From contig NC_012867.1 of NCBI RefSeq assembly GCF_000026945.1, forward strand, positions 310,001 to 374,000: 64,000 bases of DNA, given 5' to 3'. The notes under the pieces were generated by a model. It was not told the DNA's origin and did no database searches. It worked only from the letters and a program-made list of their open reading frames with translations. Shown piece after piece: positions 39,237-48,955 of the stretch. The position numbers and the translations under genes were made by a program. Source of the stretch: Candida dubliniensis CD36 (lineage: Eukaryota > Ascomycota > Pichiomycetes > Serinales > Debaryomycetaceae). How positions within the stretch are numbered: position 1 is the first letter of the stretch; each line of letters begins with the position of its first letter.

Positions 39237-41717
39237 ATGGACTTTAGAAATTTATCAACTACACCGAATCAAATGGACACTGTAATGCAGCGTCGTCCTT
39301 CGCTATCATCGTTGTCGTCTGCCTCAGGGTATTCTTCCTCCAATTATGGTGGAAATCCTACACCCAATCCCAACACTTCCAATACCAATAACAACAGTAG
39401 TGGCAATAGTAATAACAACACTCATGCCAATAATACTCCCAAATTGTCGACACAAAGGTTGACAAATAATAGAAATTTACAATCCTTGTGGATAAACCAA
39501 CCATCCATTGCCCCTTCTAACGTCGTTCCTTGGGTGGAACAGCAACAACAGCAAACACTTGATCTGTTGGAAAATACTAAAACAGACAATAATGATGATG
39601 CTTCTTCTTCTACTATTAATAATAATGTTAATGTCAATGCTAATGCCAACGTCCATGCCAATGTCCATGCCCATACCAACACAAATGTTAATCCAAATAC
39701 AACAGCTACTAGTATTAGTGCTTCCACGACTTCAAATACTACTACAAGTATTAATGACACTAATGATAATGCCAAAAAAATTAATGTTTCCATGATTAAT
39801 AATAACAATAGTAACAACAATAATAATACAGGTAATTCAAACATTGCAAATATGCTTCCTTCTGTATCTAATGCAACGACAATGAATAACAGTCATAGTG
39901 TCAATAGCACCACAAATAATACTACAAATAATGAAGCTGATGATGATGAGTTAATCCCCACTGCAATTGTTATCAAAAATATTCCATTTGCTATTAAAAA
40001 GGAACAATTGTTAGATGTGATGACAAAATTAAACTTGCCATTGCCGTATGCCTTTAATTATCATTTTGACAATGGTGTATTTCGTGGGTTAGCATTTGCC
40101 AACTTTACTTCTACTGATGAAACGTCAGCAGTGGTGAACCAATTAAATGGAAGAGAAATAGGCGGGAGAAAGTTACGTGTTGAATACAAAAAAATGCTTC
40201 CAGCCCAAGAAAGAGAACGTATCGAAAGAGAGAAAAGAGAGAAAAGAGGCCAATTAGAAGAACAACATCGCTCTGCTTCCAATGCATCTTTGGCTTCTTT
40301 ATTGTCAGCAGCTTCAACTACAGCAGCTACTAAAAATTTGAGTGTAGCTGGGACAAATCCTTCTCATACTACAGAAAGAATGTTTTTGAATTTACCTTTC
40401 AACAATTCCCTGTTCAACCTTCCACCAGTAGAAATTAACTTTAATGATCTTGAAGTTTTAGAGTTGTATACTCAATTGGTATTATACCGAGATGATATTA
40501 CCAAGTCTACTTTTGAGTTAGCCATATCACCAGTGAATTTAAATATTTCTCAACGGAAGATCATATCGATTTTATGTAATTATTTGAATTTATTGGAATT
40601 ATTTGATAATGGGTTGGTGATAATCAGAAGAAAGCCAGGATACATTGCTCAGTGTATAACTCAACAATCCATTATTCCCAATTCTCAACAAGTATCTGGT
40701 TCAACCCACCCGCAACAACATCAGCAGCAGCAGCATCAACAACAACAGCATCCTTCACATTCGTCATCAATGATGAATCTTCATCAATTGGGTGGTACTT
40801 TAACAGTTCCAACACATCCCGAATTATTAAGGTCCCAATCGCAATCAGCATTACCATTACCAAGATTGAGACAACAGACATCAACACCAATTCAACAACA
40901 AAATCAACAGCAACTGTTATCGCTGTCACAAGCACAAATACAAGCACAATCTCAACAACCACAACAACAACAATCGCATATTCAACCACAGTATAATTTT
41001 TATAATCAGCAATCTATTCAAAGTCAACCACAATCAGCCAGACCTTATTCTCAATCCTATAATATTTACCAGCAACAGCAGCAACAACAAGCACTGGCCC
41101 AACAACAGCAACAGCAACAACAACAACAACAATTACAGTATCAACAGGGACATCAATCACAAGTCTCAACTCCCACTTTGAACTCTTCTAGTGCTGCTGC
41201 ATTACTCAGATCCAGTAGTAGCAGATCATTTGTTGATGTAAGATCTACACCCCCAATGAGTACTTTTACTCAACAGCAACAACCAATAGCGTCATCAATT
41301 CATGATTCTCCAACTCCGCATCATCATTTACCAATTCAACAGCAGCAACAACAACAAAACCATTACTATTCAAATAACAATCAAGGGTTTGGTTCACAAC
41401 CACAGACACCATTGACCAATAATGCCGATGTCAATAGTAGATTCCAACCATTTGGTCAACACAGTCATTTGACATCTAGCTTCACGTCATTATCGCAAAC
41501 ATTACCCAATAACACCAATATTGATGATTTTAGTAATAGTATTATTGATGGCAATAGTATTTCTAATAAATTGAATGCCTTGGGATTAGGAGGAAATGGC
41601 AATAACGCTTCTACTACTACTACTAATAATAATAATAATAATAGCAACCATCCTGCTACTAATTCAAGTGGGTTTGATAATTCTACCAGTGGAAGTGGCA
41701 TTTGGGGACCAAAATAG
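39237..41717 (+). CDS. PIN4: Pin4/Mdt1-like RNA-binding protein with Q-rich prion-like tail
   Basis: 826 residues from ATG 39237. Residues 1-240 are Asn/Ser/Thr-rich and disordered; the single RRM is at about 240-325 (TAIVIKNIPFAIKKEQLLDVM ... YAFNYHFDNGVFRGLAFANF, RNP-1 type), followed by the charged helix KMLPAQERERIEREKREKRGQLEEQ, a conserved mark of the Pin4/Mdt1 and Vts-like group. About 375-475 is a second conserved block (VEINFNDLEVLELYTQLVLYRDD ... ISQRKIISILCNYLNLLE), R3H-like in position. From 480 on it is Gln/Asn-rich with many Q runs. S. cerevisiae Pin4 acts in G2/M progression and DNA damage response with Rad53. Several CTG codons fall in the Gln-rich part and would be read as Ser. 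Confidence 0.85.
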   Translation: MDFRNLSTTPNQMDTVMQRRPSLSSLSSASGYSSSNYGGNPTPNPNTSNTNNNSSGNSNNNTHANNTPKLSTQRLTNNRNLQSLWINQPSIAPSNVVPWVEQQQQQTLDLLENTKTDNNDDASSSTINNNVNVNANANVHANVHAHTNTNVNPNTTATSISASTTSNTTTSINDTNDNAKKINVSMINNNNSNNNNNTGNSNIANMLPSVSNATTMNNSHSVNSTTNNTTNNEADDDELIPTAIVIKNIPFAIKKEQLLDVMTKLNLPLPYAFNYHFDNGVFRGLAFANFTSTDETSAVVNQLNGREIGGRKLRVEYKKMLPAQERERIEREKREKRGQLEEQHRSASNASLASLLSAASTTAATKNLSVAGTNPSHTTERMFLNLPFNNSLFNLPPVEINFNDLEVLELYTQLVLYRDDITKSTFELAISPVNLNISQRKIISILCNYLNLLELFDNGLVIIRRKPGYIAQCITQQSIIPNSQQVSGSTHPQQHQQQQHQQQQHPSHSSSMMNLHQLGGTLTVPTHPELLRSQSQSALPLPRLRQQTSTPIQQQNQQQLLSLSQAQIQAQSQQPQQQQSHIQPQYNFYNQQSIQSQPQSARPYSQSYNIYQQQQQQQALAQQQQQQQQQQQLQYQQGHQSQVSTPTLNSSSAAALLRSSSSRSFVDVRSTPPMSTFTQQQQPIASSIHDSPTPHHHLPIQQQQQQQNHYYSNNNQGFGSQPQTPLTNNADVNSRFQPFGQHSHLTSSFTSLSQTLPNNTNIDDFSNSIIDGNSISNKLNALGLGGNGNNASTTTTNNNNNNSNHPATNSSGFDNSTSGSGIWGPK

Positions 41718-42673
41718 AAAGAAGTCACATATAGATTGAAAAGAATAGACAAAGAGAGTAGGAAAGACCATTTCTTTTTTTTTGGTACTTGTTCTGAATA
41801 TGTATTTCGTTTGTAACAGAGAATTATAGAGAAGTATATGAGTAAAATAATATATACCTATACATAGATTCAACACCAGCTGTAGAAGTAGAATAGAATC
41901 TTTTCTCTGGTTTAATTGATTTCAAAGCATAGACAAAATAATATTTTTTTACGAGACTGGGTTCTCTGTCATATGGTTATTATTATTCCCAAACTTTAAT
42001 GGGGGAATGTTCCTGCAGCACCATTTGTTTGAGAGAGTGGTGGTGGTGGTGTGTGTAGGTCCGACCAACCAACCCATCATAATGAAAAAAAAAAAAAAAA
42101 GAAATTTTTTCTTTTATGTTCCCAAAAAGAGAAAAAAAAAAGAAAAAAATAAAAAGGCGTCGCCTTATATAAGAAGCTTATGACTAAATAGAATTATTAT
42201 TTATAGAACAAGCAAATTATAGTGGTGGGCGGGGGGGGGGAGGACGAGTCGCGGGAAAGAACCCGGCGATGAAGATCGAAGTTTAGTACCACCAACAACC
42301 CAGATTTAACAAAACCACAACAACAACCACAACAAAAACAAAAAAGAAAATTTAGAAGAATTAAAAAATTTTTTTTTCTAACTTCTCACACACACACATA
42401 TACAATCAGGCAGACAGAGTAAGAGAGAAAGAGAAAGAGGAAGAGAAAGAGAAAAAAAAAAAAAAAGAAAGAAATTATTGTTGCCTCCTCATTCATTAAT
42501 TAATTACAACTTTAATCAAATTTTTAAAACCCCCATTACGAGTTCTGATTATTCAATAACTTTTCATAATAATTGGTTATCGTTTTAGAGATTTTTTGAA
42601 AGGTTAAAAAGAATACCTTACTAGTACTACTACTACTAATAACAGTAACAGTAACAATAAGTTTAGTTCAATT
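41718..42673. promoter_or_regulatory. PIN4 3' flank and PTC2 promoter/leader
   Basis: 956 bp without a gene. A GC-rich island at about 42221-42285 in AT-rich DNA contains GGTGGGC-G10 and a CGGG-AAAGAA-CCCG inverted repeat. A 54-bp all-purine tract lies at 42421-42474, and CA repeats at about 42388-42398. These features lie within 450 bp of the PTC2 ATG. Confidence 0.45.
42421..42474. repeat. 54-bp all-purine tract in PTC2 upstream region
   Basis: Only A and G on the plus strand, GAGAAA-type units ending in an A15 run; capable of mirror-repeat or triplex structure. Confidence 0.9.
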
Positions 42674-44389
42674 ATGGGTCAAATCCTTTCACAACCAGTA
42701 GTTGAAAAACACTCCGATGAACATAAAGACAAATATTTAGCTTATGGTATATCATGTATGCAAGGATGGAGAATTAATATGGAAGATTCTCATGCTACAA
42801 TTTTGAACTTGTACGATTTGCCAATGAAGAAATCATTATCATCGAATTCTCAACACGATGAAGATTCACAAGATTCCATTACGAAATCACAACAACAACA
42901 ACAACAACAACAACCCCAGCAAAATAATGATTTTGCCTCATCTACTATTGAAAAACAGAATCTGCAAGATATAAAAGATGCTGACAATGATACTCAAATG
43001 AGTGATAGTGATGAAAAACTCCAAGAAAATAAAGAGGAAACTGATGCATCACCACCAGCACATATTGGTTTTTTCGGGGTGTATGATGGTCATGGTGGTG
43101 AAAAAGCTGCTATTTTCACTGGAGAAAAATTGCATTATTTAATTAAAGAAACCAAAGAATTTAAACAAAAAGATTATATCAATGCTTTAAAACAAGGTTT
43201 TTTAAGTTGTGATCAAGAAATTTTAAAAGATTTTTATATGAGAGATGATGATAGTGGATGTGCTGCTACATCAGCAATTATAACTCCTGATTTAATTGTT
43301 TGTGGTAATGCTGGGGATTCTAGAACTATTATGTCAACTAATGGATTTGCTAAAGCTTTATCATTTGATCATAAACCAAGTAATGAAGGTGAAAAAGCTC
43401 GTATTTGTGCTGCTGGTGGATATGTTGATATGGGAAGAGTTAATGGTAATTTAGCTTTATCACGTGGTATTGGTGATTTTGATTTTAAGAAAAATGTTGA
43501 TTTACCTGCAGAAGAACAAATTGTTACTTGTTATCCTGATGTAATACAACATAATATTGATTATAATTCTGATGAATTTGTTGTTTTAGCTTGTGATGGT
43601 ATTTGGGATTGTTTAACTTCACAAAAATGTGTTGAATGTGTTAGAAGAGGTATTTATGAGAAAAAACTGTTATCAACAATTTGTGAAGAAATTATGGATT
43701 TATGTTGTGCCCCAACTTCTGATGGGTCTGGTATTGGATGTGATAACATGTCAATTGCCATTGTTGCATTATTAGATTATACTAAAAACGAAACTTTAGA
43801 TCAATGGTATGAGAAAATCATTTCCAGAATTGAACAACAGAAAAATGATCCAAACAGTTTGAATAAATATGGTCCAATTTCTCAACCTTACAATGAATTA
43901 TACAAAGAAATGTATGGTGAATATTATGATATTGGTCAACAAGGTCAAGGAGGAAATGGTAGATCAAATATTGGTGGTGCTGCAGGTGGTGCAAGTGGTA
44001 GTGGTGGCACTAACATTAATGGTAATTCTATATTTGGAAGAAGTGGATATGATGAAGAAGAAGATGAAGAAAAAAATGTTGAAGGCAGAAGAGGAGATCA
44101 AGATGAGTCTGCCTTAAATGGGGGAGCAATTTCTTTACAGAAATTATTGGCCTCCAATGCTATAACAAATGAAAATGGTGTAATATATTTAGATACTTCA
44201 TCAGCTCAATCTCTTTTAGCTCATTTTGGTGTTGCTGATGCCGGTGCACATGAAGAAGATGACGATGAAGAAGAAGACGAAGAAGGAGAAGATGTTCATC
44301 AAGGACTCGCGCATGAAGAAGAAGAAGAAGAAGAATCCAAGATTGAAGAAATATCTGAAGAATTAGATGATGAAGTTAAAAAGGATTGA
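42674..44389 (+). CDS. PTC2: Type 2C protein phosphatase, Ptc2/Ptc3-like
   Basis: 571 residues from ATG 42674. Mn/Mg-dependent Ser/Thr phosphatase; in S. cerevisiae Ptc2/3 turn off Hog1 and Rad53 signalling. PP2C motifs are all present: GWRINMEDSHAT (about 31-42), FGVYDGHGG (about 133-141, metal Asp), SGCAAT (195), GNAGDSRT (212), GGYVDMGRVNGNLALSRGIGDFDFK (about 252-275), ACDGIWD (about 307) and GCDNMS (about 357). A 55-residue Gln/Asp-rich insert (two Q runs) separates motif 1 from motif 2. After the catalytic core the tail (about 400-571) has Gly-rich and strongly acidic stretches. N-terminal MGQILSQP has the Gly2 needed for N-myristoylation. Confidence 0.93.
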   Translation: MGQILSQPVVEKHSDEHKDKYLAYGISCMQGWRINMEDSHATILNLYDLPMKKSLSSNSQHDEDSQDSITKSQQQQQQQQPQQNNDFASSTIEKQNLQDIKDADNDTQMSDSDEKLQENKEETDASPPAHIGFFGVYDGHGGEKAAIFTGEKLHYLIKETKEFKQKDYINALKQGFLSCDQEILKDFYMRDDDSGCAATSAIITPDLIVCGNAGDSRTIMSTNGFAKALSFDHKPSNEGEKARICAAGGYVDMGRVNGNLALSRGIGDFDFKKNVDLPAEEQIVTCYPDVIQHNIDYNSDEFVVLACDGIWDCLTSQKCVECVRRGIYEKKLLSTICEEIMDLCCAPTSDGSGIGCDNMSIAIVALLDYTKNETLDQWYEKIISRIEQQKNDPNSLNKYGPISQPYNELYKEMYGEYYDIGQQGQGGNGRSNIGGAAGGASGSGGTNINGNSIFGRSGYDEEEDEEKNVEGRRGDQDESALNGGAISLQKLLASNAITNENGVIYLDTSSAQSLLAHFGVADAGAHEEDDDEEEDEEGEDVHQGLAHEEEEEEESKIEEISEELDDEVKKD

Positions 44390-46403
44390 TTAATTAAAAA
44401 AAAAAAAAAAAAGAATGAATAAAGAAACGAAACGAAACGAAACGGAATGAGTTTGATATTTTGTTTTCTTTTTATATTTACATGATTTACTTTTTACGTA
44501 TTGTCTTCTCATTCACTACATTTATTTGTTACTAATAGTCATACACATATAAAGGTTATAATTTCATGATACGATAATTATATTTTTTTCTTATTATTAC
44601 TGTTGTTTGTTTTTTTTTTTTTTTTATATATCTATCTTCATCTCCATCCATTTTTTGTTTTGCTTATTTGTTCAGATATTATACTTATTATTACTATTGT
44701 TTAACGGGTTTGATTCAAGTTAGTTCTGTTATTATTATTATGTTTTGGTTGTTTACTAATAGTTATTTCCTCCTTTTGCACCCTACTCCCCCCAATCCCC
44801 TCCCCATTTTGGGGTTTTTTTTGTTATCATTCTTATTCTCATTACCAATGTATATATTTGTAAATTTTACTTTGGTGGAATTGCTGTTTTAATTACATTT
44901 CTAAATACGTATATATACATCTGAATTTATGTTACAATTTTTTTTTTATAAACCGTATGTATTGATATTAGCTTCTCCACCTGACCTTCACTCCTACTCC
45001 TACATCCAAGAAGCAGTAGTTCATCATTTTAGAACTATTTATGTGTAGTAATTAGGTGGCTGCTAAAAATCAAAAATAAAGAAAAAAAAATATGATCTTC
45101 ATGTTGATTTGGTATTAAAAAAAATCACCAAACTGAAAAAAAAAATATAACTTAGCAGTTGTTCTTTTTCTTTAACAAAGAGGTAATAGTTGATAGAATA
45201 GAGATTAACAATTCAATAATTGATATCAACAAAACTGATTCAAGTAATAATGTTGCTGCTTATGACATATCTTCAAGATGTAAGTTTGAGGACTTGATTT
45301 GATTGAATTTGAGGTATTGTTACAGACGTGTCCACCAAAAGAGAAATCAATCCAATCACCAAAAGTTAGAATAGATTTGAGTATATTAAATGAGGTCCCC
45401 CCAAAAGTATAATTCTTCAATTATCTCAAAGGAAATCGTGGAGAGACAGAGAAAGAGAGAAGTATCTTACAAAAGAAAACACAATTATCAAGATCAACAC
45501 ATTAGACATTAGTGGATGAACTAACTTTATGAACTCGAAATTAAAATTGAAAATAGAAAAACCTTCATTCTTGGATTATAAAGAACGAAAGAAAAAAAAA
45601 AAAGAGAGAGAAAGAAAACAATCAAAACAGAAAACTATAAAAGGATTCATATATTACCTGATTTCAATTTTTTTTTTGCTCCCTCTTTCTCCCTTTGTTC
45701 TTTGAAGTGTTTTTTGTTTAAATTGTTTACAGAAGTAGAAGAGATGTTTAAAATTAATTTCATTATAAAAATGAGGTGTTTGGAATGATTTCTTGAAGTT
45801 AGGTTGTCGCGAAACAATGTTTTTCGTTAAGGAAGGATAAGCCACTAGTTCATCCAGATCAATTGACTATTTACTGAAATCTTTGATTGCAAGCTCCATT
45901 TTTTTTTTATAGTTCAACCGGTTTGATTTTTCTTTTTCAGTTTTTGAAAATAACATTCCAATGGAAAGAAATTGCTGGACATTATACTAAGAGAAGTAGT
46001 AGTAGTGAAAGAAACAAGAAGATGATAAGTTTAGTAAATGTCTAAGCAGAATTTAAAGATTTGATAAAGTCACTCGCTAAAAAAATCTGTCGTGTTGCAA
46101 AAGTATTTTTTTTTTTTTTTTTTTTTTCAATTTAATGCACGCCAAAGTGATGTTTGATTCGCCACTTGCACACGACAATTGCCTACCCAACCAACCAACC
46201 AACACTGAAAATATGACAGCAAGAAGAAGAAGAGGAAGAACCACACGCGACTTTGATAAATGTAAAGTGAGAGAAAAAAAAAAAAAAAAAAGAAAAAAGT
46301 AGTGCACATTAGGTCAGTTGGATTTGTTTGTTGTTGTTGTTGTTGTGTTTGTTTGATTGATTGATTGATTGATTAACAGTATCCTATCACATTAGAATCA
46401 ATC
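44390..46403. promoter_or_regulatory. 2-kb spacer between PTC2 and SAS3
   Basis: The longest gene-free stretch in the window. Contains a CGAAA/AAACG repeat near 44427-44445, long T runs near 44610-44625 and 46107-46127, CAAC repeats near 46185-46201, TTG repeats at 46326-46346 and GATT x5 at 46355-46374. Short open frames on both strands start with non-ATG codons or lack family features. No snoRNA, tRNA or LTR recognized. Confidence 0.4.
46355..46374. repeat. (GATT)5 microsatellite in SAS3 leader
   Basis: Five exact GATT units 30 bp before the SAS3 ATG, next to a TTG repeat. Confidence 0.9.
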
Positions 46404-48791
46404 ATGGTTCTGCACCTACTAAATCAATTAAAGATTACCAATAATCACATATATTCAAATATAGTGCCTCAAGATTTGGATAAGAGAACCATTCGAGTCA
46501 AGCCTACCAATGACTATTCTTTGAAAAGTATGATAAAAAAGAATACTCATCAAAAACCAACAATAACAAAGACAAACTCCATCACCAAAATAAGACCTGT
46601 TCAGGATAATAATAGTATCAAAAGAGGGAATAGAAATTTTAGGAATGGAAATGTTTTTGTGAAGTTAACGAAAAAGAAATATATTGTTGTTATTAATTAT
46701 GACAAAACAAAGCTATCAACAACGACAACAACAATAAGATCAAAGTCAGGAGTAATACCACTGCTACTACCTCATAGTGCATCCTACAAACCAGAAACTC
46801 AATTTGATACATCTTTGTCGTCGGAAATACCATTACCTTATAAAGGAATATTAAAGTACCCTGATTGCGTTATCAATAACACTGACCCCACAAAACTAGA
46901 TACAGAAAGGTTTAACAAATTTCTTAATGAAGGAATAGTATTACGAAACAAAACCACAAGCCATTGTGAAATAGAATCACCGGCCTCATCTAATTTACCT
47001 AATCAATTAATAAACGAATCAAATCAAAGTACAGAATCTACTCCGGTGCCTAGTTTTTCAAATTTAAACAAATCCAAAATAAATCGGATAGTACTAAGAG
47101 ATTTTGAAATCAACACTTGGTATATTGCTCCATATCCAGAAGAATATTCTCAATGTGAAGTATTATACATTTGCGAGTATTGTCTCAAATATATGAATTC
47201 GCCAATGTCATATCGACGACATCAATTGAAAAATTGTAATTTTTCAAACAATCATCCACCAGGATTAGAAATTTATCGTGATCCAAAAAATAAAATTCTG
47301 ATTTGGGAAGTTGACGGAAGGAAAAATATCAGCTATTGTCAAAATTTATGTTTATTAGCCAAATTATTCCTCAATTCCAAAACTTTGTATTATGATGTGG
47401 AACCATTTATTTTTTATGTATTAACGGAAATTGATGAAAAAAATCCTTCAAATTATCACTTTGTTGGATATTTTCTGAAGGAAAAATTGAACAGTTCTGA
47501 TTATAATGTTTCATGTATTTTAACTTTACCAATTTATCAAAGAAAAGGGTATGGGAATTTATTGATTGATTTCAGTTATTTATTAAGTCGAAATGAATTC
47601 AAATATGGAACTCCTGAAAAACCACTCAGTGATTTGGGCTTATTAAGTTATAGAAATTACTGGAGAGTAACAATTGCTTATAAATTGAAACAAATTTACG
47701 ATAAATACTTGGCAAACAATGCCAATGGCGATAGCAACAATTCAAGGCTAAGTCTATCGGTTGATATACTATGTAAGTTGACTGGTATGATACCGTCCGA
47801 TGTTATTGTGGGGTTAGAGCAATTGGATTCATTAGTAAGAAATCCATTAACTCATACTTATGCCATTGTGATAAACTTGGAGAAAATAAACACTGAAATT
47901 GCCAAATGGGAAAAGAAACTGTACACTAAATTAGACTATGAGAAATTATTATGGAAACCAATGTTATTTGGTCCCAGTGGTGGAATCAATTCTGCACCAT
48001 CACTTCAACCACAATCACATCCAGAACAACCAGGAACGACAATGTCAACTGGAGAAGGTGCTGTAGCAGTTCATTCAAAACCAGTAATCCCCCAAAATAG
48101 TATTTCTTTAATAACAAACTTTTTGAAAGATGACATCAATAATCCTTACACATTTGAAGAAGAAGGTTTTAAAGAAATTGAAGCTCACAGAGAAACAGAG
48201 AATGACGAAATAAAGAATGCAAGCCTTGTGGAATATGTTACATGTTATCCAGGAATAGTAGTAAACAATCATATTAGTAGTGGTAGTGGTGGTGGTGGTG
48301 GTGGTAGTGGTGGTGGTAGTGGCAGTGAACTGAATGGTTCAAATGGTCAAACTAAAAGTAATGAAAAGGTGTTCAAGAAAAGCAAAAAATTTACCGTCGA
48401 AGATGATGAAATTGAAGAAATATTTGAAATTGATGAACTTTCAAGTAATGATGAAAATGAGCCGGATTTTGAAAACGATGACAATGACAACGACAACGAC
48501 GAGGAGGAGGAGGAGGAGGATGAATTGGATGATTTTGTGGATGACGATGAGGTAATGGAGATCAAAGAGAACTATTCTGATGAGGATGTTTCTGAAGATA
48601 TAATTGAGCTTATTGACGATGATGATGATGATGAGGATGATGAAGAGGATTGGGGAAGAACTTGGAAGCGAAGGGCACCATCACCGCCCAAGAGAAAAAC
48701 TGCCAATGTATTGGCTAGTAACAGAAAACCAAGAAGTAGAGGGAGACCAAGAGGAACATTCAAATTAAAACCTCAAGATTTGGGACCATAA
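46404..48791 (+). CDS. SAS3: MYST-family histone acetyltransferase Sas3-like
   Basis: 795 residues from ATG 46404. Catalytic subunit of NuA3-type complexes that acetylate H3 K14/K23. MYST domain at about 230-510: C2HC zinc finger (CEYC ... RRHQLKNC, about 258-279), EIYRDP, the acetyl-CoA binding segment NVSCILTLPIYQRKGYGNLLIDFSYLLSR with catalytic Cys371, and GTPEKPLSDLGLLSYRNYW carrying the general-base Glu. Codon 299 is CTG at 47298-47300 in NKI-x-IWEVDGRK, where Tip60 and Esa1 have serine, direct evidence of CUG read as Ser. The C-terminal third is a Gly/Ser run (about 628-640) then Asp/Glu-rich acidic stretches and a basic RGRPRGTFK AT-hook-like end. Sas3 rather than Esa1 because there is no chromodomain and the tail is long and acidic. 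Confidence 0.9.
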   Translation: MVLHLLNQLKITNNHIYSNIVPQDLDKRTIRVKPTNDYSLKSMIKKNTHQKPTITKTNSITKIRPVQDNNSIKRGNRNFRNGNVFVKLTKKKYIVVINYDKTKLSTTTTTIRSKSGVIPLLLPHSASYKPETQFDTSLSSEIPLPYKGILKYPDCVINNTDPTKLDTERFNKFLNEGIVLRNKTTSHCEIESPASSNLPNQLINESNQSTESTPVPSFSNLNKSKINRIVLRDFEINTWYIAPYPEEYSQCEVLYICEYCLKYMNSPMSYRRHQLKNCNFSNNHPPGLEIYRDPKNKILIWEVDGRKNISYCQNLCLLAKLFLNSKTLYYDVEPFIFYVLTEIDEKNPSNYHFVGYFLKEKLNSSDYNVSCILTLPIYQRKGYGNLLIDFSYLLSRNEFKYGTPEKPLSDLGLLSYRNYWRVTIAYKLKQIYDKYLANNANGDSNNSRLSLSVDILCKLTGMIPSDVIVGLEQLDSLVRNPLTHTYAIVINLEKINTEIAKWEKKLYTKLDYEKLLWKPMLFGPSGGINSAPSLQPQSHPEQPGTTMSTGEGAVAVHSKPVIPQNSISLITNFLKDDINNPYTFEEEGFKEIEAHRETENDEIKNASLVEYVTCYPGIVVNNHISSGSGGGGGGSGGGSGSELNGSNGQTKSNEKVFKKSKKFTVEDDEIEEIFEIDELSSNDENEPDFENDDNDNDNDEEEEEEDELDDFVDDDEVMEIKENYSDEDVSEDIIELIDDDDDDEDDEEDWGRTWKRRAPSPPKRKTANVLASNRKPRSRGRPRGTFKLKPQDLGP

Positions 48792-48955
48792 TGACCCGCC
48801 AAATAAAGCCACAATTACATACAAAAGAACATAGATAATAAACGATGAGGTAAAACAATACTTGAAACCAAAATAGAAGAATTAACAAAAAAAACAAAGA
48901 AAAAGAGGTTTGTACTTTTTTTAAGCAATCTCATTAACAATATTATTATATCTAT

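Noticed and set aside
45226..45845. Small minus-strand frames in the PTC2-SAS3 spacer
   Set aside because: Short, one starts with GTG, no hydrophobic pattern or domain, and flanked by stop-rich AT DNA.
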